58,800 nt of DNA from assembly GCA_001898385.1 (NCBI GenBank), contig MKTT01000120.1:28982-87781 (forward strand), read 5' to 3'. This document shows, piece by piece, positions 16,047-25,160 of the stretch. Every line of letters begins with the position of its first letter. Positions within the stretch are counted from its first letter, which is position 1. Source of the stretch: Planctomycetales bacterium 71-10 (GTDB lineage: Bacteria; Planctomycetota; Planctomycetia; Isosphaerales; Isosphaeraceae). Made by a program: the position numbers and the translations under genes. The notes below the pieces were generated by a model, which ran no database searches, was not told where the DNA came from, and saw only the letters and a program-made list of their open reading frames with translations.

Positions 16047-17242
16047 GCGCGGGCTCGCCCGCGCCGGCGAAGGTCGTCCTCAGGCCGAAGCGGGCCCGCC
16101 CGCTGTTCGCCGGCCACCCCTGGGCGTTCGCCCAGTCCATCGCCCGCATCGAGGGCTCGCCCGAGCCCGGCGACGAGGTGTCCGTCCACAGCCACGAAGG
16201 GGCCTTCGTCGCCCGCGGCCTGTTCAATCCCGCCAGCGCGATCCGCGTCCGCCTCTACCGCTGGGACGATTCGGCCCTGGACGACGCCTTCTGGGCCGAC
16301 CGGCTGCGCGAGGCCGTCCGCCTGCGGCGGGACGTCCTGAAGCTCGACGCCGAGAACACCGCCTACCGCCTCGTCTTCAGCGAGGGGGACGCCCTCTCCG
16401 GGCTGACCGTCGACCGCTACGGGCCCGTCCTGGTCGCCCTCTTTTCGAGCCTCGCGCTCCATCGCCGCCGCGACGCCATCCTCGACGCCCTCCGCGAGGC
16501 GACCGGCGCATCGGCGATCCTCGCCCGGCCCGACCGCGCGGTGGCGAAGGAGGAGGGGCTCGACGTCGGCGACGTCCGGATCGTCGGCGAGATCCCCGAG
16601 GGCCTGACGGTCGTCGAGAACGGTCTGTCGTACCGGGTCGACGTGCTCCAGGGCCAGAAGACCGGCTTCTACTGCGACCAGCGCGACAACCGCCGGGCCG
16701 TCGCGCGGTATTGCGAGGGGAAGCGGGTCCTCGACCTGTTCAGCTTCACCGGCGGCTTCGCCCTCAACGCCGCGAAGCAAGGCGCGGCGAGCGTCCTGGC
16801 CGTCGACAGCTCCGCCCCCGCGCTGGCGACGGCCCGCGAGAACGCCCGGCTCAACGGGATCGAGAACGTGGCGTTCGAACAGGGGGACGTCCCGAAGGTG
16901 CTCGAACGCCTGCACGCGGCGGGCGAGCGGTTCGACGTCGTCGTCTGCGACCCACCCAAGTATGCCGGCCACGCCCGCGACCTCCCCGCGGCGCTCGGCG
17001 CCTACGCCCGGCTCAACCGGGCCGTGGTGGGCGTCCTGGCACCGGGGGGCGTCCTCGCCACCTGCTCCTGCTCGGGCCACGTCGAACGCCCCACCTTCCG
17101 CGATGTGCTGGCGAACGTCGCCGAGCTGTCGCGCCGGCCGGTCCAGATCCTCGAACAAAGAGGGCAGGGGGCCGACCACCCCGTCGCCGTCGCGTGCCCG
17201 GAGACCGACTACCTCAAGTGCCTCATCGCCCGGGTGGGATGA
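16043..17242 (+). CDS. Class I SAM-dependent rRNA methyltransferase, RlmI-like
   Basis: A 399-aa protein with the RlmI/RlmL-type architecture: N-terminal PUA domain (KVVLRPKRARPLFAGHPWAF through GDEVSVHSHEGAFVARGLFN), a middle domain, and a Rossmann methyltransferase with motif I VLDLFSFTGGFALNA, motif II VLAVDSSAPAL, and catalytic region VVCDPPKYAG followed by CSCSGHV, containing the DPPK signature of m5C enzymes. E. coli RlmI methylates C1962 of 23S rRNA; that target is the family expectation. It shares an ATGA overlap with the response regulator and converges with the frameshifted gene at 17223 with a 20-bp overlap. Confidence 0.9.
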   Translation: MSAGSPAPAKVVLRPKRARPLFAGHPWAFAQSIARIEGSPEPGDEVSVHSHEGAFVARGLFNPASAIRVRLYRWDDSALDDAFWADRLREAVRLRRDVLKLDAENTAYRLVFSEGDALSGLTVDRYGPVLVALFSSLALHRRRDAILDALREATGASAILARPDRAVAKEEGLDVGDVRIVGEIPEGLTVVENGLSYRVDVLQGQKTGFYCDQRDNRRAVARYCEGKRVLDLFSFTGGFALNAAKQGAASVLAVDSSAPALATARENARLNGIENVAFEQGDVPKVLERLHAAGERFDVVVCDPPKYAGHARDLPAALGAYARLNRAVVGVLAPGGVLATCSCSGHVERPTFRDVLANVAELSRRPVQILEQRGQGADHPVAVACPETDYLKCLIARVG

Positions 17243-18367
17243 CCGCGTCGCCGAACGGCGGCGGGGCGATGGCGGCGAAGAGGTCGGCGGGCCAGGTGCC
17301 GATGCGCTCGAAGCCCTCCGGGGTCGGCTGCTTGAACTGGAGGTAGGCGGTGTTGCGGCCGGTGGTCGAGAAGGTCGTCGCCTCGCCGTCGGGGCCGGGG
17401 GTGAGGACGCTGTAGCCGGCCAGGCGGCAGTCCTCCAGGTCGACGTGCAGCGAGCCGCCGGGGGCGTGGCCCTGGGTGCAGATCACGCCGGTCGACTTGC
17501 CGCCCATCTCGGGCTGGGTGAAGTTGAGGGCGATCAGGCGGCAGCGCGTCAGCTTCACGCGGGTCTTTCGGCCGGCGTAGGAGAGGGCCAGGGCGTTGTC
17601 CGGGTGGACCAGGGTGCAGTCCTCGAAGACGGCGTGGGGGCGGTCGGGCATGGCGTCCTCGGAGCCTCCCACCAGGACGGCCGCGGTGTCGCCGACGAAG
17701 TCGAGGGCCAGGAAGTAGCAGCGCCGGAAGGTGCTGGGCTCGTCGGGCCGGACCTTCGGGTAGGCCACGCCGCCGCCGAACGCCCGGCCGACGCCGACGC
17801 AGTCCTCGACGAGCACGGTGAAGCCCTCGCCGCTCTTGCTGGTGAGGTCCCAGAACAGGCCGGCGTCGCCGCCGGTGGCATAGACCCGGCGCAGGGACCA
17901 GCGGTCCCAGACGATGCTGGAGAAGGTCTCGGCGTTGTTGCCCGTGGGCCAGTGCTTGTCGGATGCGCGGATGGTGCTCCACCAGTCCCAGCTCTTGAAG
18001 CCCGTCGCCGGGTCGCCGGAGTCGATCAGGGCCCAGCCCTTCGCGCCCGAGCCGAGCGAGCCGTCGAAGTCGCAGACGAGGGCGTTGTAGGCGCCGGCGG
18101 CCCCCTTGCGCGACGGGCGAGGTTGGCCTCGGCGTAGGCGTCGGGGCGGACGACCACGCGATGGCCGCCGGCGTCGTCGGGGACGGCGTCCAGGCCGGCC
18201 TGGATCGTGCGGAAGGCCGTCGCCCAGGTCTTGCCGTCGGAGCCGCCGCCCAGCCTGGAGACGTAGATCGTCGCGCCCTCGCGGCCGGAGTAGCCGAGGG
18301 CCGAGGGGTCGGGCTGCGGGGCGGCGGCGAGGAGGGCGGACGCGATCGCGGCGAGCATCGGCGGCAT
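17223..18367 (-). pseudogene. Secreted beta-helix-like protein gene interrupted by a 1-nt frameshift
   Basis: ATG at 18367 opens a signal peptide (MPPMLAAIASALLAAAPQPD) and GATIYVSRLGGGSDGKTWATAF, then DAYAEANLA. At about 18115-18117 the frame breaks: the continuing open frame is one register away and begins PSRKGAAGAYNALVCDFDGS, then runs to the stop at 17223 without interruption. Adding one C to the CCC run restores the whole protein. The second half has repeated strand-turn units with cysteines (VEDCVGVGRAF, RRCYFLALDF, FEDCTLVHP, TRCRLIALNF, LEDCRLAGYS), typical of a right-handed parallel beta helix. The role is unknown; carbohydrate binding or cleavage is possible. It may be a recent pseudogene or a base-calling error. 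Confidence 0.75.
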
Positions 18368-18375
18368 GGTTCGGT

Positions 18376-21300
18376 TCACTCCGCGGGCTTGCGGGCGACG
18401 GGGAGGACGACGCGGAAGCACGAGCCCTCGCCGGGGGCGCTCTCGACCTCGATGCGGCCCCCCTGGTCGAGGACGATGCCGTGGCTGATGGAGAGGCCCA
18501 GGCCCGTCCCCTCGCCGGCCGACTTGGTGGTGAAGAACGGGTCGAAGATCTGGGCGAGGACGTCCGGGGCCATGCCGCAGCCGTCGTCGCGGATCTCCAC
18601 CCGGACCTCGTCGCCGAGCAGGGCGGTCTCGATCAGGATCCGGCCGCGTTCGCGCTGGGCGGCGTCGATGGCCTGCATGGCGTTGACCAGCAGGTTGAGG
18701 AAGACCTGGTTGAGCTGGGTGGGCGAGGCGGCGACGGGCGGGACGGAGTCGCCCCGGCGCTCGACGGCGATGCCGCGGCGGTCGAGGCGGCCCCGGATCA
18801 TCTCCAGGGCGGCGGAGATCGACTCCTGGAGGTCGACCGAGCCGGGCCCGGCGGCCCCGCGGTCGCCGCGGGCGAAGCCGCGGAGGTTGTGGACGATGTC
18901 GGCGACGCGGCGGGCGCCCTGGCGGGTGCTGTCCAGCACCTTGCCGAGGTTCTCCTTGATGTAGGCCAGGTCCCACTCCTCGTCGAGGCGGCGGACCTCG
19001 TCGGCCAGCTCCGGGCGGGCGGCGGCCAGGGCGTCGAGGCCGGGCTCGTAGCAGGCCAGGATCTCCAGCAGGGCGCGGACGTCGCGGTCGAGGACGGCGA
19101 GGTTGCTGGAGACGTAGGCCAGCGGGTTGTTGATCTCGTGCGCGACGCTGGCCGAGAGCATGCCGAGCGACGCCAGCTTCTCCGACTGGACGACGCGGGC
19201 GTGCATCTGGCAGCGGTCCTGGAACTGGCCGATCTGGGCGCCCAGGATCGCGGTCATGTCGAGCAGGTCGGGGTCCTCGGGGCGGTCGTCGCGGCTGAAG
19301 AAGCCGAGGACGCCGATGCAGTCGCCGCGGAGGGTCACCGGGGCCCCGAAGGCCGATCGCAGGCCGTCGTCGACCAGGGCGAGGCAGAGCTCGCAGCCCC
19401 CGGCGCCGGAGGCGAGGTCGGCGATCCAGGCGGGCTTGCGGTCGGCCCAGACGCGGCCGGCCAGCGACTCCCCCGGGCCGAACGCGCCGGCCCGGACGGC
19501 CTCGTCGACGGCCGCGCCGCCGGAGCCGGGGGCGCGCCAGAGGGTCAGGCAGCGGGCGCGGCCGGCCGAGGGGTCGACCCGCCAGAGGACGCCCAGGTCC
19601 CATTCCAGGCGCTCGCCCAGGGCCTGGAGGATGCGGGGGGCCGCCTCGGGGAGCGACTCGGACTCGGCCAGGACGCGGGCCGCGGCGTACTCGACGGCCA
19701 GCCTCAGTTCGGCGCGCCTGCGGGCGGTGACGTCCTGGAAGACGGCGACGCCGCCCCGGACGGCCCCGGCGTCGTCGAGCAGCGGGCGGGAGTCGACCAG
19801 CAGGCGACGGCCTCGCTGGAGGCTGGGGTGCCCGAGCATGATCTCCGCCCCCTCGGTCGTCTCGCCGCGCCGGGCCCGCTGGAGGGGGAGGTCGTCGGGG
19901 TGGAACGGCTCGCGGCCGCCGATCGGGTAGAGGGCCGAGGTCTGCTTCCAGAACTCGTCCCGGCCGGCGTCGCCCGGGGGCAGGTCGAGGAGCCGTCGCG
20001 CGGCCGGGTTCATCACCGGCAGGCGGCCCTCGGAGTCGGCGACCACGACCCCCTCGCTCATGGAGGCGAGGACCGAGCGGAGGACGCTCGTCTGGTCGCG
20101 GAGCGCCGCCTCCGATCGCGCCAGCTCGCCGGCCCGGCGGTCGAGCACCTCGTTCAGCCGGCGGACCTCGCGCACCTGCTGGGACCGGGCGAGCGTCCGG
20201 CCGGCGTGCCCGGCCAGGGTCTCCAGCGGGCGGAGGTCCACGCGGGCCGGGTCCAGGACGTCGCGCACGGCGACCTGGAGCGTCCCCAGGGCCTCCTCGC
20301 CGCCGGCCATCGGCAGGACGATCTGGCCGCGGAAGCCGGCGCGGGCCACGGCCTCGTGGTCGCAGGTCGGGTCGACCGTCGAGTCCGGGACGATCTCCAC
20401 GCGGTTCTCGCGGGCGACCCGCGCCAGGACGTCCGGGCCGTCGAGCGGGCGGACGGTCTCGTCGACGATCGCGCCCATCGTCCCGGCGCCGCGGGCCCCG
20501 CGGATCACGCCGGCCTCGCGGTCGACCAGCGAGATCATCGCCAGGTCGTAGCCCAGCCGCGAGCAGAACGCCAGGACCGAGTCGAACGTGCGGTCGAGGG
20601 CCTGCGAATCGGCCTGCGAGGTCGAGATCCGGAAGAAGGCGTCCAGCAGGTCGCGGACCGACTCCAGGTCGGCCGTGCGAGCGCGGATCCGCGCCTCCAG
20701 GTCGGCGTGCGACCGCGCGAGCTGCTCGGTCATGCGGGCGAAGCTCGACTCCAGGACGCCGACCTCGTCGCCGGAGGTGACGGCGATGGGCGTGTCGAGC
20801 CGGCCGTCGGCCACGGCCTCGGCCGCCTCGGACAGGCGGAGGATCGGCCGGGCCAGGCGCCGGGCCAGGACGTACGACGCCGCCAGCCCGGCCAGGAGGA
20901 TCGTCCCGCCGATCGACGTCATCAGCCGACGCAGCCGGCGCACCGGCGCGTACGCCTCGGTCGCGTCGATCTTCACCACCACGCCCCAGTCGGAGTAGCC
21001 CAGCGGGCGGTAGGCCGCCAGGGTCTCGCGGCCGAACCGGTCCGGGGACCGCGTCAGGCCCGCGCGGCCGGCGAACGCCTCCTTCATCGGGCCCGTCCGC
21101 GACAGCGGGAACCGGATCTGTTCGGGCCGCTCGCGGGGCGGGAACAGGAACCGCACCGAGTCACCCTCGGGGACGCCGATCAGGACCTCCCCGGTCTTCC
21201 CCAGCCAGCGCGGGTCGGACAGCTCCGCGTCGATCCGGGACAGGTCGACCAGGGCCAGGAGCCGCCCCAGGGGGGGGCCGGATCGCGAGGGGACGTCGGC

Positions 21301-21873
21301 CGCGAAGACGGCCGCGCGACTCGCCTCCTCCGGGGCCGGCATCACGCCCCGGCGGCCGTCGCCGAACGCCGCCCCCGCCGGGATGGCCGCCGCGGCCTCG
21401 GGCGGCCCGCTGGTCGCCAGGGCCCTCCCCTCGGGGTCCTCGAGCCGCAGGGCCCGGACGTCCCTGGCGGCCTCCAGGACGTCGTCCAGGACCCCCTGGA
21501 TGTCGACGAGGGCCCGCTCGTCGCCGGCCGCCGACCGCGCCCGCGGGTCGAGCAGCATGCGGAGCCGGGACCGCCCCGCCACCATCGCCAGGCGGTCCCC
21601 CTCGCGGTTCATCGCCGTCAGCAGGAACGCCTGGCGGTCGTCGGCGATCGCGGAGAGCCGCGCGTCGATCTGCTCGGTGACCATCTCGCCGACGTACAGG
21701 TAGCCGGCGGTCGTCAACGCCGCGGCCGTCAGCGCGACCAGGAAGCCGACGAACAGCGTCTGCCGGGCCACCAGCGACCGCCTCGGCCTCGCCCCGGTCG
21801 GGGGCGGGGGCGAGGCCGAGGCGGGCGGGGGGGCGTCTGGGCCGGACGCCGGTTCGGTCGCCATGGTGGTCAT
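18376..21873 (-). CDS. Multi-sensor membrane histidine kinase (Cache-like, HAMP, GAF, PAS, GAF, HisKA, HATPase)
   Basis: A 1165-aa kinase. After a Pro-rich cytoplasmic leader, TM1 (about residues 38-60) and TM2 (about 330-352) bracket an extracytoplasmic sensor of about 270 residues. A HAMP domain follows (RLARPILRLSEAAEAVADGR), then a GAF domain (RTFDSVLAFCSRLGYDLAMI), a PAS domain (LRSVLASMSEGVVVADSEGR), a second GAF (LEWDLGVLWRVDPSAGRA), and the kinase core with the phospho-acceptor His near 912 (SVAHEINNPLAYVSSN), an N box (QVFLNLLVNAMQAID) and G boxes (DDGCGMAPDVLAQIFDPFFT, GTGLGLSISHG). No partner regulator adjoins it on the same strand. An in-frame ATG three codons in is an alternative start. 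Confidence 0.93.
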   Translation of the reverse strand: MTTMATEPASGPDAPPPASASPPPPTGARPRRSLVARQTLFVGFLVALTAAALTTAGYLYVGEMVTEQIDARLSAIADDRQAFLLTAMNREGDRLAMVAGRSRLRMLLDPRARSAAGDERALVDIQGVLDDVLEAARDVRALRLEDPEGRALATSGPPEAAAAIPAGAAFGDGRRGVMPAPEEASRAAVFAADVPSRSGPPLGRLLALVDLSRIDAELSDPRWLGKTGEVLIGVPEGDSVRFLFPPRERPEQIRFPLSRTGPMKEAFAGRAGLTRSPDRFGRETLAAYRPLGYSDWGVVVKIDATEAYAPVRRLRRLMTSIGGTILLAGLAASYVLARRLARPILRLSEAAEAVADGRLDTPIAVTSGDEVGVLESSFARMTEQLARSHADLEARIRARTADLESVRDLLDAFFRISTSQADSQALDRTFDSVLAFCSRLGYDLAMISLVDREAGVIRGARGAGTMGAIVDETVRPLDGPDVLARVARENRVEIVPDSTVDPTCDHEAVARAGFRGQIVLPMAGGEEALGTLQVAVRDVLDPARVDLRPLETLAGHAGRTLARSQQVREVRRLNEVLDRRAGELARSEAALRDQTSVLRSVLASMSEGVVVADSEGRLPVMNPAARRLLDLPPGDAGRDEFWKQTSALYPIGGREPFHPDDLPLQRARRGETTEGAEIMLGHPSLQRGRRLLVDSRPLLDDAGAVRGGVAVFQDVTARRRAELRLAVEYAAARVLAESESLPEAAPRILQALGERLEWDLGVLWRVDPSAGRARCLTLWRAPGSGGAAVDEAVRAGAFGPGESLAGRVWADRKPAWIADLASGAGGCELCLALVDDGLRSAFGAPVTLRGDCIGVLGFFSRDDRPEDPDLLDMTAILGAQIGQFQDRCQMHARVVQSEKLASLGMLSASVAHEINNPLAYVSSNLAVLDRDVRALLEILACYEPGLDALAAARPELADEVRRLDEEWDLAYIKENLGKVLDSTRQGARRVADIVHNLRGFARGDRGAAGPGSVDLQESISAALEMIRGRLDRRGIAVERRGDSVPPVAASPTQLNQVFLNLLVNAMQAIDAAQRERGRILIETALLGDEVRVEIRDDGCGMAPDVLAQIFDPFFTTKSAGEGTGLGLSISHGIVLDQGGRIEVESAPGEGSCFRVVLPVARKPAE

Positions 21874-21904
21874 CCGGTGGCCTCCCGCCCCGTCGCCGGG
21901 CCGG

Positions 21905-23905
21905 TCAGTCGCGCAGGGTCGGGAACTCGGTCACGCGCAGGTCGGTGCAGCCGTAGGGGATCAGCCTCAAGGTCTCCGCGGGCGCGGCGCTCGCGACCGG
22001 GCTCCTCGGCGGCGGCGCGGCGGCCCCGCGCTCGATCCCCCAGCCTTCCAGCCGGCGTCCGCGGACCTCGGCGACGACCCGCACGCCCTCGGCCGAGAAC
22101 GCCGGCGCGCCGGCCTCGGGCTGGACGTCGCGGAAGGTCACGGAGCCCTCGATCCGCCCCGGGGAGAGGTCGAGCGCGTAGTCCCACGCCGACTTCGGGA
22201 CGACCTCCCAGTCCGCGAATCGCGGGCCGTCCTTGATCTTCTTCCACTCGGCCGCGACCGGCAGGGCGAAGGCCAGCGGGCCGCGGAGGATCGCCGTCGA
22301 GCCGTTGAAGCCGCGGTACGCCTCGGCCGCGGCGGGCAGCTCCAGGCGGATCGACTTCGTCCCGCTCCACTCGGCGTCGAGCGTCCGGTAGCAGGCGGAC
22401 CGCTCGTCGCGCGGCACGTCGGCCGCGTCGCCCGTCCGCAGCTTGCGCGGGCCGAGCGCGAACGGCGCGCCCGACGCCGACACCAGCGGCGTGCGCGTCC
22501 ACTCCGGCACCCGCAGCTCCAGCGGGAACCGCATCGGCTCGGGGACCGTCACCTCGATCTCCACCGCGTCGCGGAACGGGTACTCGGTCTTCACCTCCAG
22601 GCGCACGGGCTTGCCCTGGATCTCCGTGGTCACGACGCAGGGCGCGTAGGCCGCGACGGCCAGGCCGCCGGCGGGCGTCTTCATCCAGAGGTGCGTCGCC
22701 AGCTTGGGCCAGCCCTGGTGGAAGTTGGCCGTGCAGCAGCCGAAGTTGGGCTCCAGGCCGAACAGGTTCGAGTCGGGCCCGTTGGTCGCGTAGACGTGCT
22801 CGCCCTCGCGCGTGCAGATCACCTGGTTCGCCTGCTGGTCGTACTGGTGCGCCGTCATGTCCTTCTTGAACGTCGCGGGGAGGGCGTTGTAGGCGACGCG
22901 CTCCAGGCGGTCGCCCAGGCGGGCGTCCCCCAGGATCGCGATCGACGCCTCCAGCGAGTACATGGCCTCGACGACCGTACACAGCTCGGTCCCCTGCGAG
23001 GGGCTGCGGCCGGCGACGTGCTCGTCGCAGGTGAACATCCCGGTGGCCTGGCCGTGGAAGCGGTCCAGGACGGCCATCATGTGGAAGATCGCGTCGCGGT
23101 CGCCCGCGTCGCCCGAGAGCCGCGAGCGGACCGGGCCGAACTTCCAGCCCATCGCCGTGTTGACGCCGTGGCTCAGCATCCCGAACCCGCTCGTCAGCCG
23201 GTCGGTCAGCCGGTAGTCCTCGAACTGGGCCCGCCAGTCGTGCGCCTGGCCCATCGCCTTCCGCGCGGCGGCGACCAGGGCCGGATCCTTCGTGCGGTCG
23301 AACAACGTCAGCAGGGCTGAGGCGTAGTCGGCCGCGCGGACCTTGGCCCACTCGTAGAGCGGCTTCTCGTCGAGCACGCGGTCGATCCGGCCGGCGCACT
23401 TCGCCAGCGCCGGGATCACCCGCGGGTCGCCGGTCGCCTGCTCGTACTGGATGAGCGCCTTGTACAGCGGGAACAGGGGCCAGGCGTCGTAGGGGGCGTG
23501 GTTCTGGGCGTCGCCCACGGGGCCGAGCCAGCCGTCGGGCTGTTGATGGTCGAGGATGTAGTCGACGTATCGCTTCGCCCTGGCCTTCAGCGCGGCGTCG
23601 TCCAGCAGGTACGCCAGCGGGACGATCCCGTCGAGCCAGTAGGGGACGCGCTCCCAGCCCTCGGCCTTGCCGCCGATCCAGGCGCTCTCCTTGATGTCGG
23701 GCCAGTACTCGTCCAGGCTGCCGCCGAGCCCCTTCGCCTGCGTCTCCAGCTGCACCTTCAGCCATCCCGTCGGCCGGATCGCCCCCACGGGCAGCGGCTC
23801 CAGCGCGAGCGGGCGGACGGCCGGCTCGTCGGCGACGGCGGCGCACGACAACAGTCCCAGGCCCAGCGGGATCAGCCAGAGGATTCGGCTTCGGTCGCAT
23901 TTCAT
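21905..23905 (-). CDS. GH127-like (DUF1680) glycoside hydrolase, secreted
   Basis: A 666-aa exported enzyme with signal peptide MKCDRSRILWLIPLGLGLLS then CAAVADEP (possible lipobox LLSC). The body matches the beta-L-arabinofuranosidase/DUF1680 family: LEPLPVGAIRPTGWLKVQLE near the start, YWPDIKESAWIGGKAEGWER, the acidic TELCTVVEAMYS motif and GCCTANFHQGWPKL, holding the Cys pair that coordinates zinc with the catalytic Cys in GH127. The C terminus has beta-sandwich segments. Characterised members cleave arabinofuranose linkages in plant glycans, although specificity varies. ATG at 23905 is preferred; an upstream TTG at 23929 would add eight polar residues. It lies 31 bp before the kinase gene, so co-transcription is possible. 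Confidence 0.88.
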   Translation of the reverse strand: MKCDRSRILWLIPLGLGLLSCAAVADEPAVRPLALEPLPVGAIRPTGWLKVQLETQAKGLGGSLDEYWPDIKESAWIGGKAEGWERVPYWLDGIVPLAYLLDDAALKARAKRYVDYILDHQQPDGWLGPVGDAQNHAPYDAWPLFPLYKALIQYEQATGDPRVIPALAKCAGRIDRVLDEKPLYEWAKVRAADYASALLTLFDRTKDPALVAAARKAMGQAHDWRAQFEDYRLTDRLTSGFGMLSHGVNTAMGWKFGPVRSRLSGDAGDRDAIFHMMAVLDRFHGQATGMFTCDEHVAGRSPSQGTELCTVVEAMYSLEASIAILGDARLGDRLERVAYNALPATFKKDMTAHQYDQQANQVICTREGEHVYATNGPDSNLFGLEPNFGCCTANFHQGWPKLATHLWMKTPAGGLAVAAYAPCVVTTEIQGKPVRLEVKTEYPFRDAVEIEVTVPEPMRFPLELRVPEWTRTPLVSASGAPFALGPRKLRTGDAADVPRDERSACYRTLDAEWSGTKSIRLELPAAAEAYRGFNGSTAILRGPLAFALPVAAEWKKIKDGPRFADWEVVPKSAWDYALDLSPGRIEGSVTFRDVQPEAGAPAFSAEGVRVVAEVRGRRLEGWGIERGAAAPPPRSPVASAAPAETLRLIPYGCTDLRVTEFPTLRD

Positions 23906-24008
23906 GGCGGGAGAGTCCCTTCGAAGCAAGGCGGCGGGAGAGGCCTCGCGGCCGGGTCCATTGTAGCCCGGCCGCCGCCGGCCACGCCAGGATGGCGCGG
24001 ACCCTCGA

Positions 24009-24590
24009 TCAGTCGAGCAGCGACGGGTGCGCCGCCAGCAGCGCGGCCAGGCGCCCCATCGGCAGGCCGACGACGTTCGAGAAGCTCCCCCGCGCCACCG
24101 AGACGAACGGGTCGCCGTCCTGCACGCCGTAGGCGCCCGACTTCCCCTCCCAGCGGCCCGAGTCGAGGTAGGCGGCGCGCTCCTCGTCCCCGAGGGCGCG
24201 GAAGCGGACCACGCTGACCTCCACGGCGCCGACCCACTCGTCGCGGTCGCCGCGGTGGAGGCACAGGCCGGTGATCACGTCGGCGTCGCCCCCCTCCTGG
24301 AGCCGGATCATCCGCTCCGCGTCGGCCCGGTCGACGGGCTTGTTGAGGATCTCGCCGCCGACGGCGCAGACCGTGTCGGCCGCCAGGATCAGGCCCGACC
24401 CGCGACGCCTCGCCACCGCGCGGGCCTTCCGCCACGCCAGCCCCGCCGCGTACTCGCCCGGGTCCGCGCCCGCATCCGGGCCCGGCTCGTCCACGTCCGA
24501 AGGGTCGACCTCGAACGCGTACCCCGCCTCCTCCAGCAGCTGCCGACGCCTCGGCGACGCGCTGGCCAGGATCAATCCACGAATCTTCAC
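24009..24590 (-). CDS. maf: Maf-family nucleoside triphosphate pyrophosphatase
   Basis: A 193-aa protein with the Maf signature LASASPRRRQLLEEAGY at the N terminus, followed by the DPSDVDE region, LAADTVCAVGGEILNKP (substrate and metal site), and KSGAYGVQDGDPFVSVARGS then FSNVVGLPMGRL. Maf proteins hydrolyse non-canonical or modified nucleotides; the DTV...K arrangement fits the dTTP/UTP-type subgroup, which is family knowledge rather than proven here. The start is GTG at 24590, with AAAGGGGCG just upstream. It is divergent from the BlaI regulator; their intergenic region contains the paired operators. Confidence 0.93.
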   Translation of the reverse strand: MKIRGLILASASPRRRQLLEEAGYAFEVDPSDVDEPGPDAGADPGEYAAGLAWRKARAVARRRGSGLILAADTVCAVGGEILNKPVDRADAERMIRLQEGGDADVITGLCLHRGDRDEWVGAVEVSVVRFRALGDEERAAYLDSGRWEGKSGAYGVQDGDPFVSVARGSFSNVVGLPMGRLAALLAAHPSLLD

Positions 24591-24669
24591 CCGTAAACGC
24601 CCCTTTCGGACCTCGCCGCGGGAATCTCGACGTCCCCAGGATATTCCGATCGGCTCCCCGAACAACAGC

Positions 24670-24719
24670 TTGACGTCCAAGACGGATTGTCTTAGGATGC
24701 CGCCAAGACAACGCGTCTG
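24670..24719 (+). promoter_or_regulatory. Promoter with two BlaI-type operator dyads
   Basis: TTGACG (24670-24675), a 17-bp spacer and TAGGAT (24693-24698) form a good promoter. A perfect dyad AAGAC-N5-GTCTT (24679-24693) fills the spacer. A second near-perfect copy AAGAC-N5-GTCTG (24705-24719) sits at the predicted transcription start, 26 bp centre to centre. This is the layout of an autorepressed promoter. The Shine-Dalgarno GGAGGG (24721-24726) follows, 8 nt before the blaI-type ATG. Confidence 0.7.
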
Positions 24720-24734
24720 AGGAGGGCCGATGAG

Positions 24735-25139
24735 ATGGGCCGCAACGAGGTGGACGTGACGGACGCCGAGCTGGCGCTCTTGACGGCGCTCTGGGACCAC
24801 GGGCCGGCGCCGATCCGACGGCTGGCGGAGCGGGTGTACGGCGAGGGGGGCCCTTCGGCGTACGCGACCGTGCAGAAGTTGCTGGAGCGGCTGGAGCAGA
24901 AGGGCTGCGTGACGCGCGACCGCTCGGGGAGCGTGCACGTCTTCGCCGCGGCCGTGGAGAAGGGCGAGCTGATCGGCCGTCGGCTGCGGGCGGTGGCCGA
25001 CTCGCTCTGCGGCGGCTCGTTCACGCCGCTGCTGACGCACCTGGTCGAGGGGGAGGGGCTCTCGGCCGCGGAGCGCGACGAGCTGCGGTCGCTCATCGAC
25101 CGGCTCGACCGCGGGAAGAGACGGCGCACGGGGGCCTGA
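24735..25139 (+). CDS. BlaI/MecI/CopY-family transcriptional repressor
   Basis: A 134-aa winged-helix repressor. The N-terminal helix-turn-helix (TDAELALLTALWDHGPAPIR, then ERVYGEGGPSAYATVQKLLE and RLEQKGCVTRDR) is the BlaI/MecI signature including the conserved AYATVQKLLERLEQKG recognition region, and the C-terminal helices (RAVADSLCGGSFTPLLTHLV, SAAERDELRSLI) form the dimer and protease-sensitive part. It is followed 21 bp later by an M56 protease, the standard BlaI-BlaR pairing in which the protease relieves repression after sensing a signal. Two dyads upstream are its likely binding sites. No beta-lactamase gene lies in the operon. Confidence 0.93.
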   Translation: MGRNEVDVTDAELALLTALWDHGPAPIRRLAERVYGEGGPSAYATVQKLLERLEQKGCVTRDRSGSVHVFAAAVEKGELIGRRLRAVADSLCGGSFTPLLTHLVEGEGLSAAERDELRSLIDRLDRGKRRRTGA

Positions 25140-25160
25140 CACGTCGAGGGGAGCTTCGCC

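Noticed and set aside
18106..22236. A 1376-codon open frame on the plus strand across the histidine kinase
   Set aside because: It is antisense to a well-conserved kinase with many recognisable domains; its translation is low-complexity Gly/Arg/Ala text typical of a GC3-biased reverse frame.
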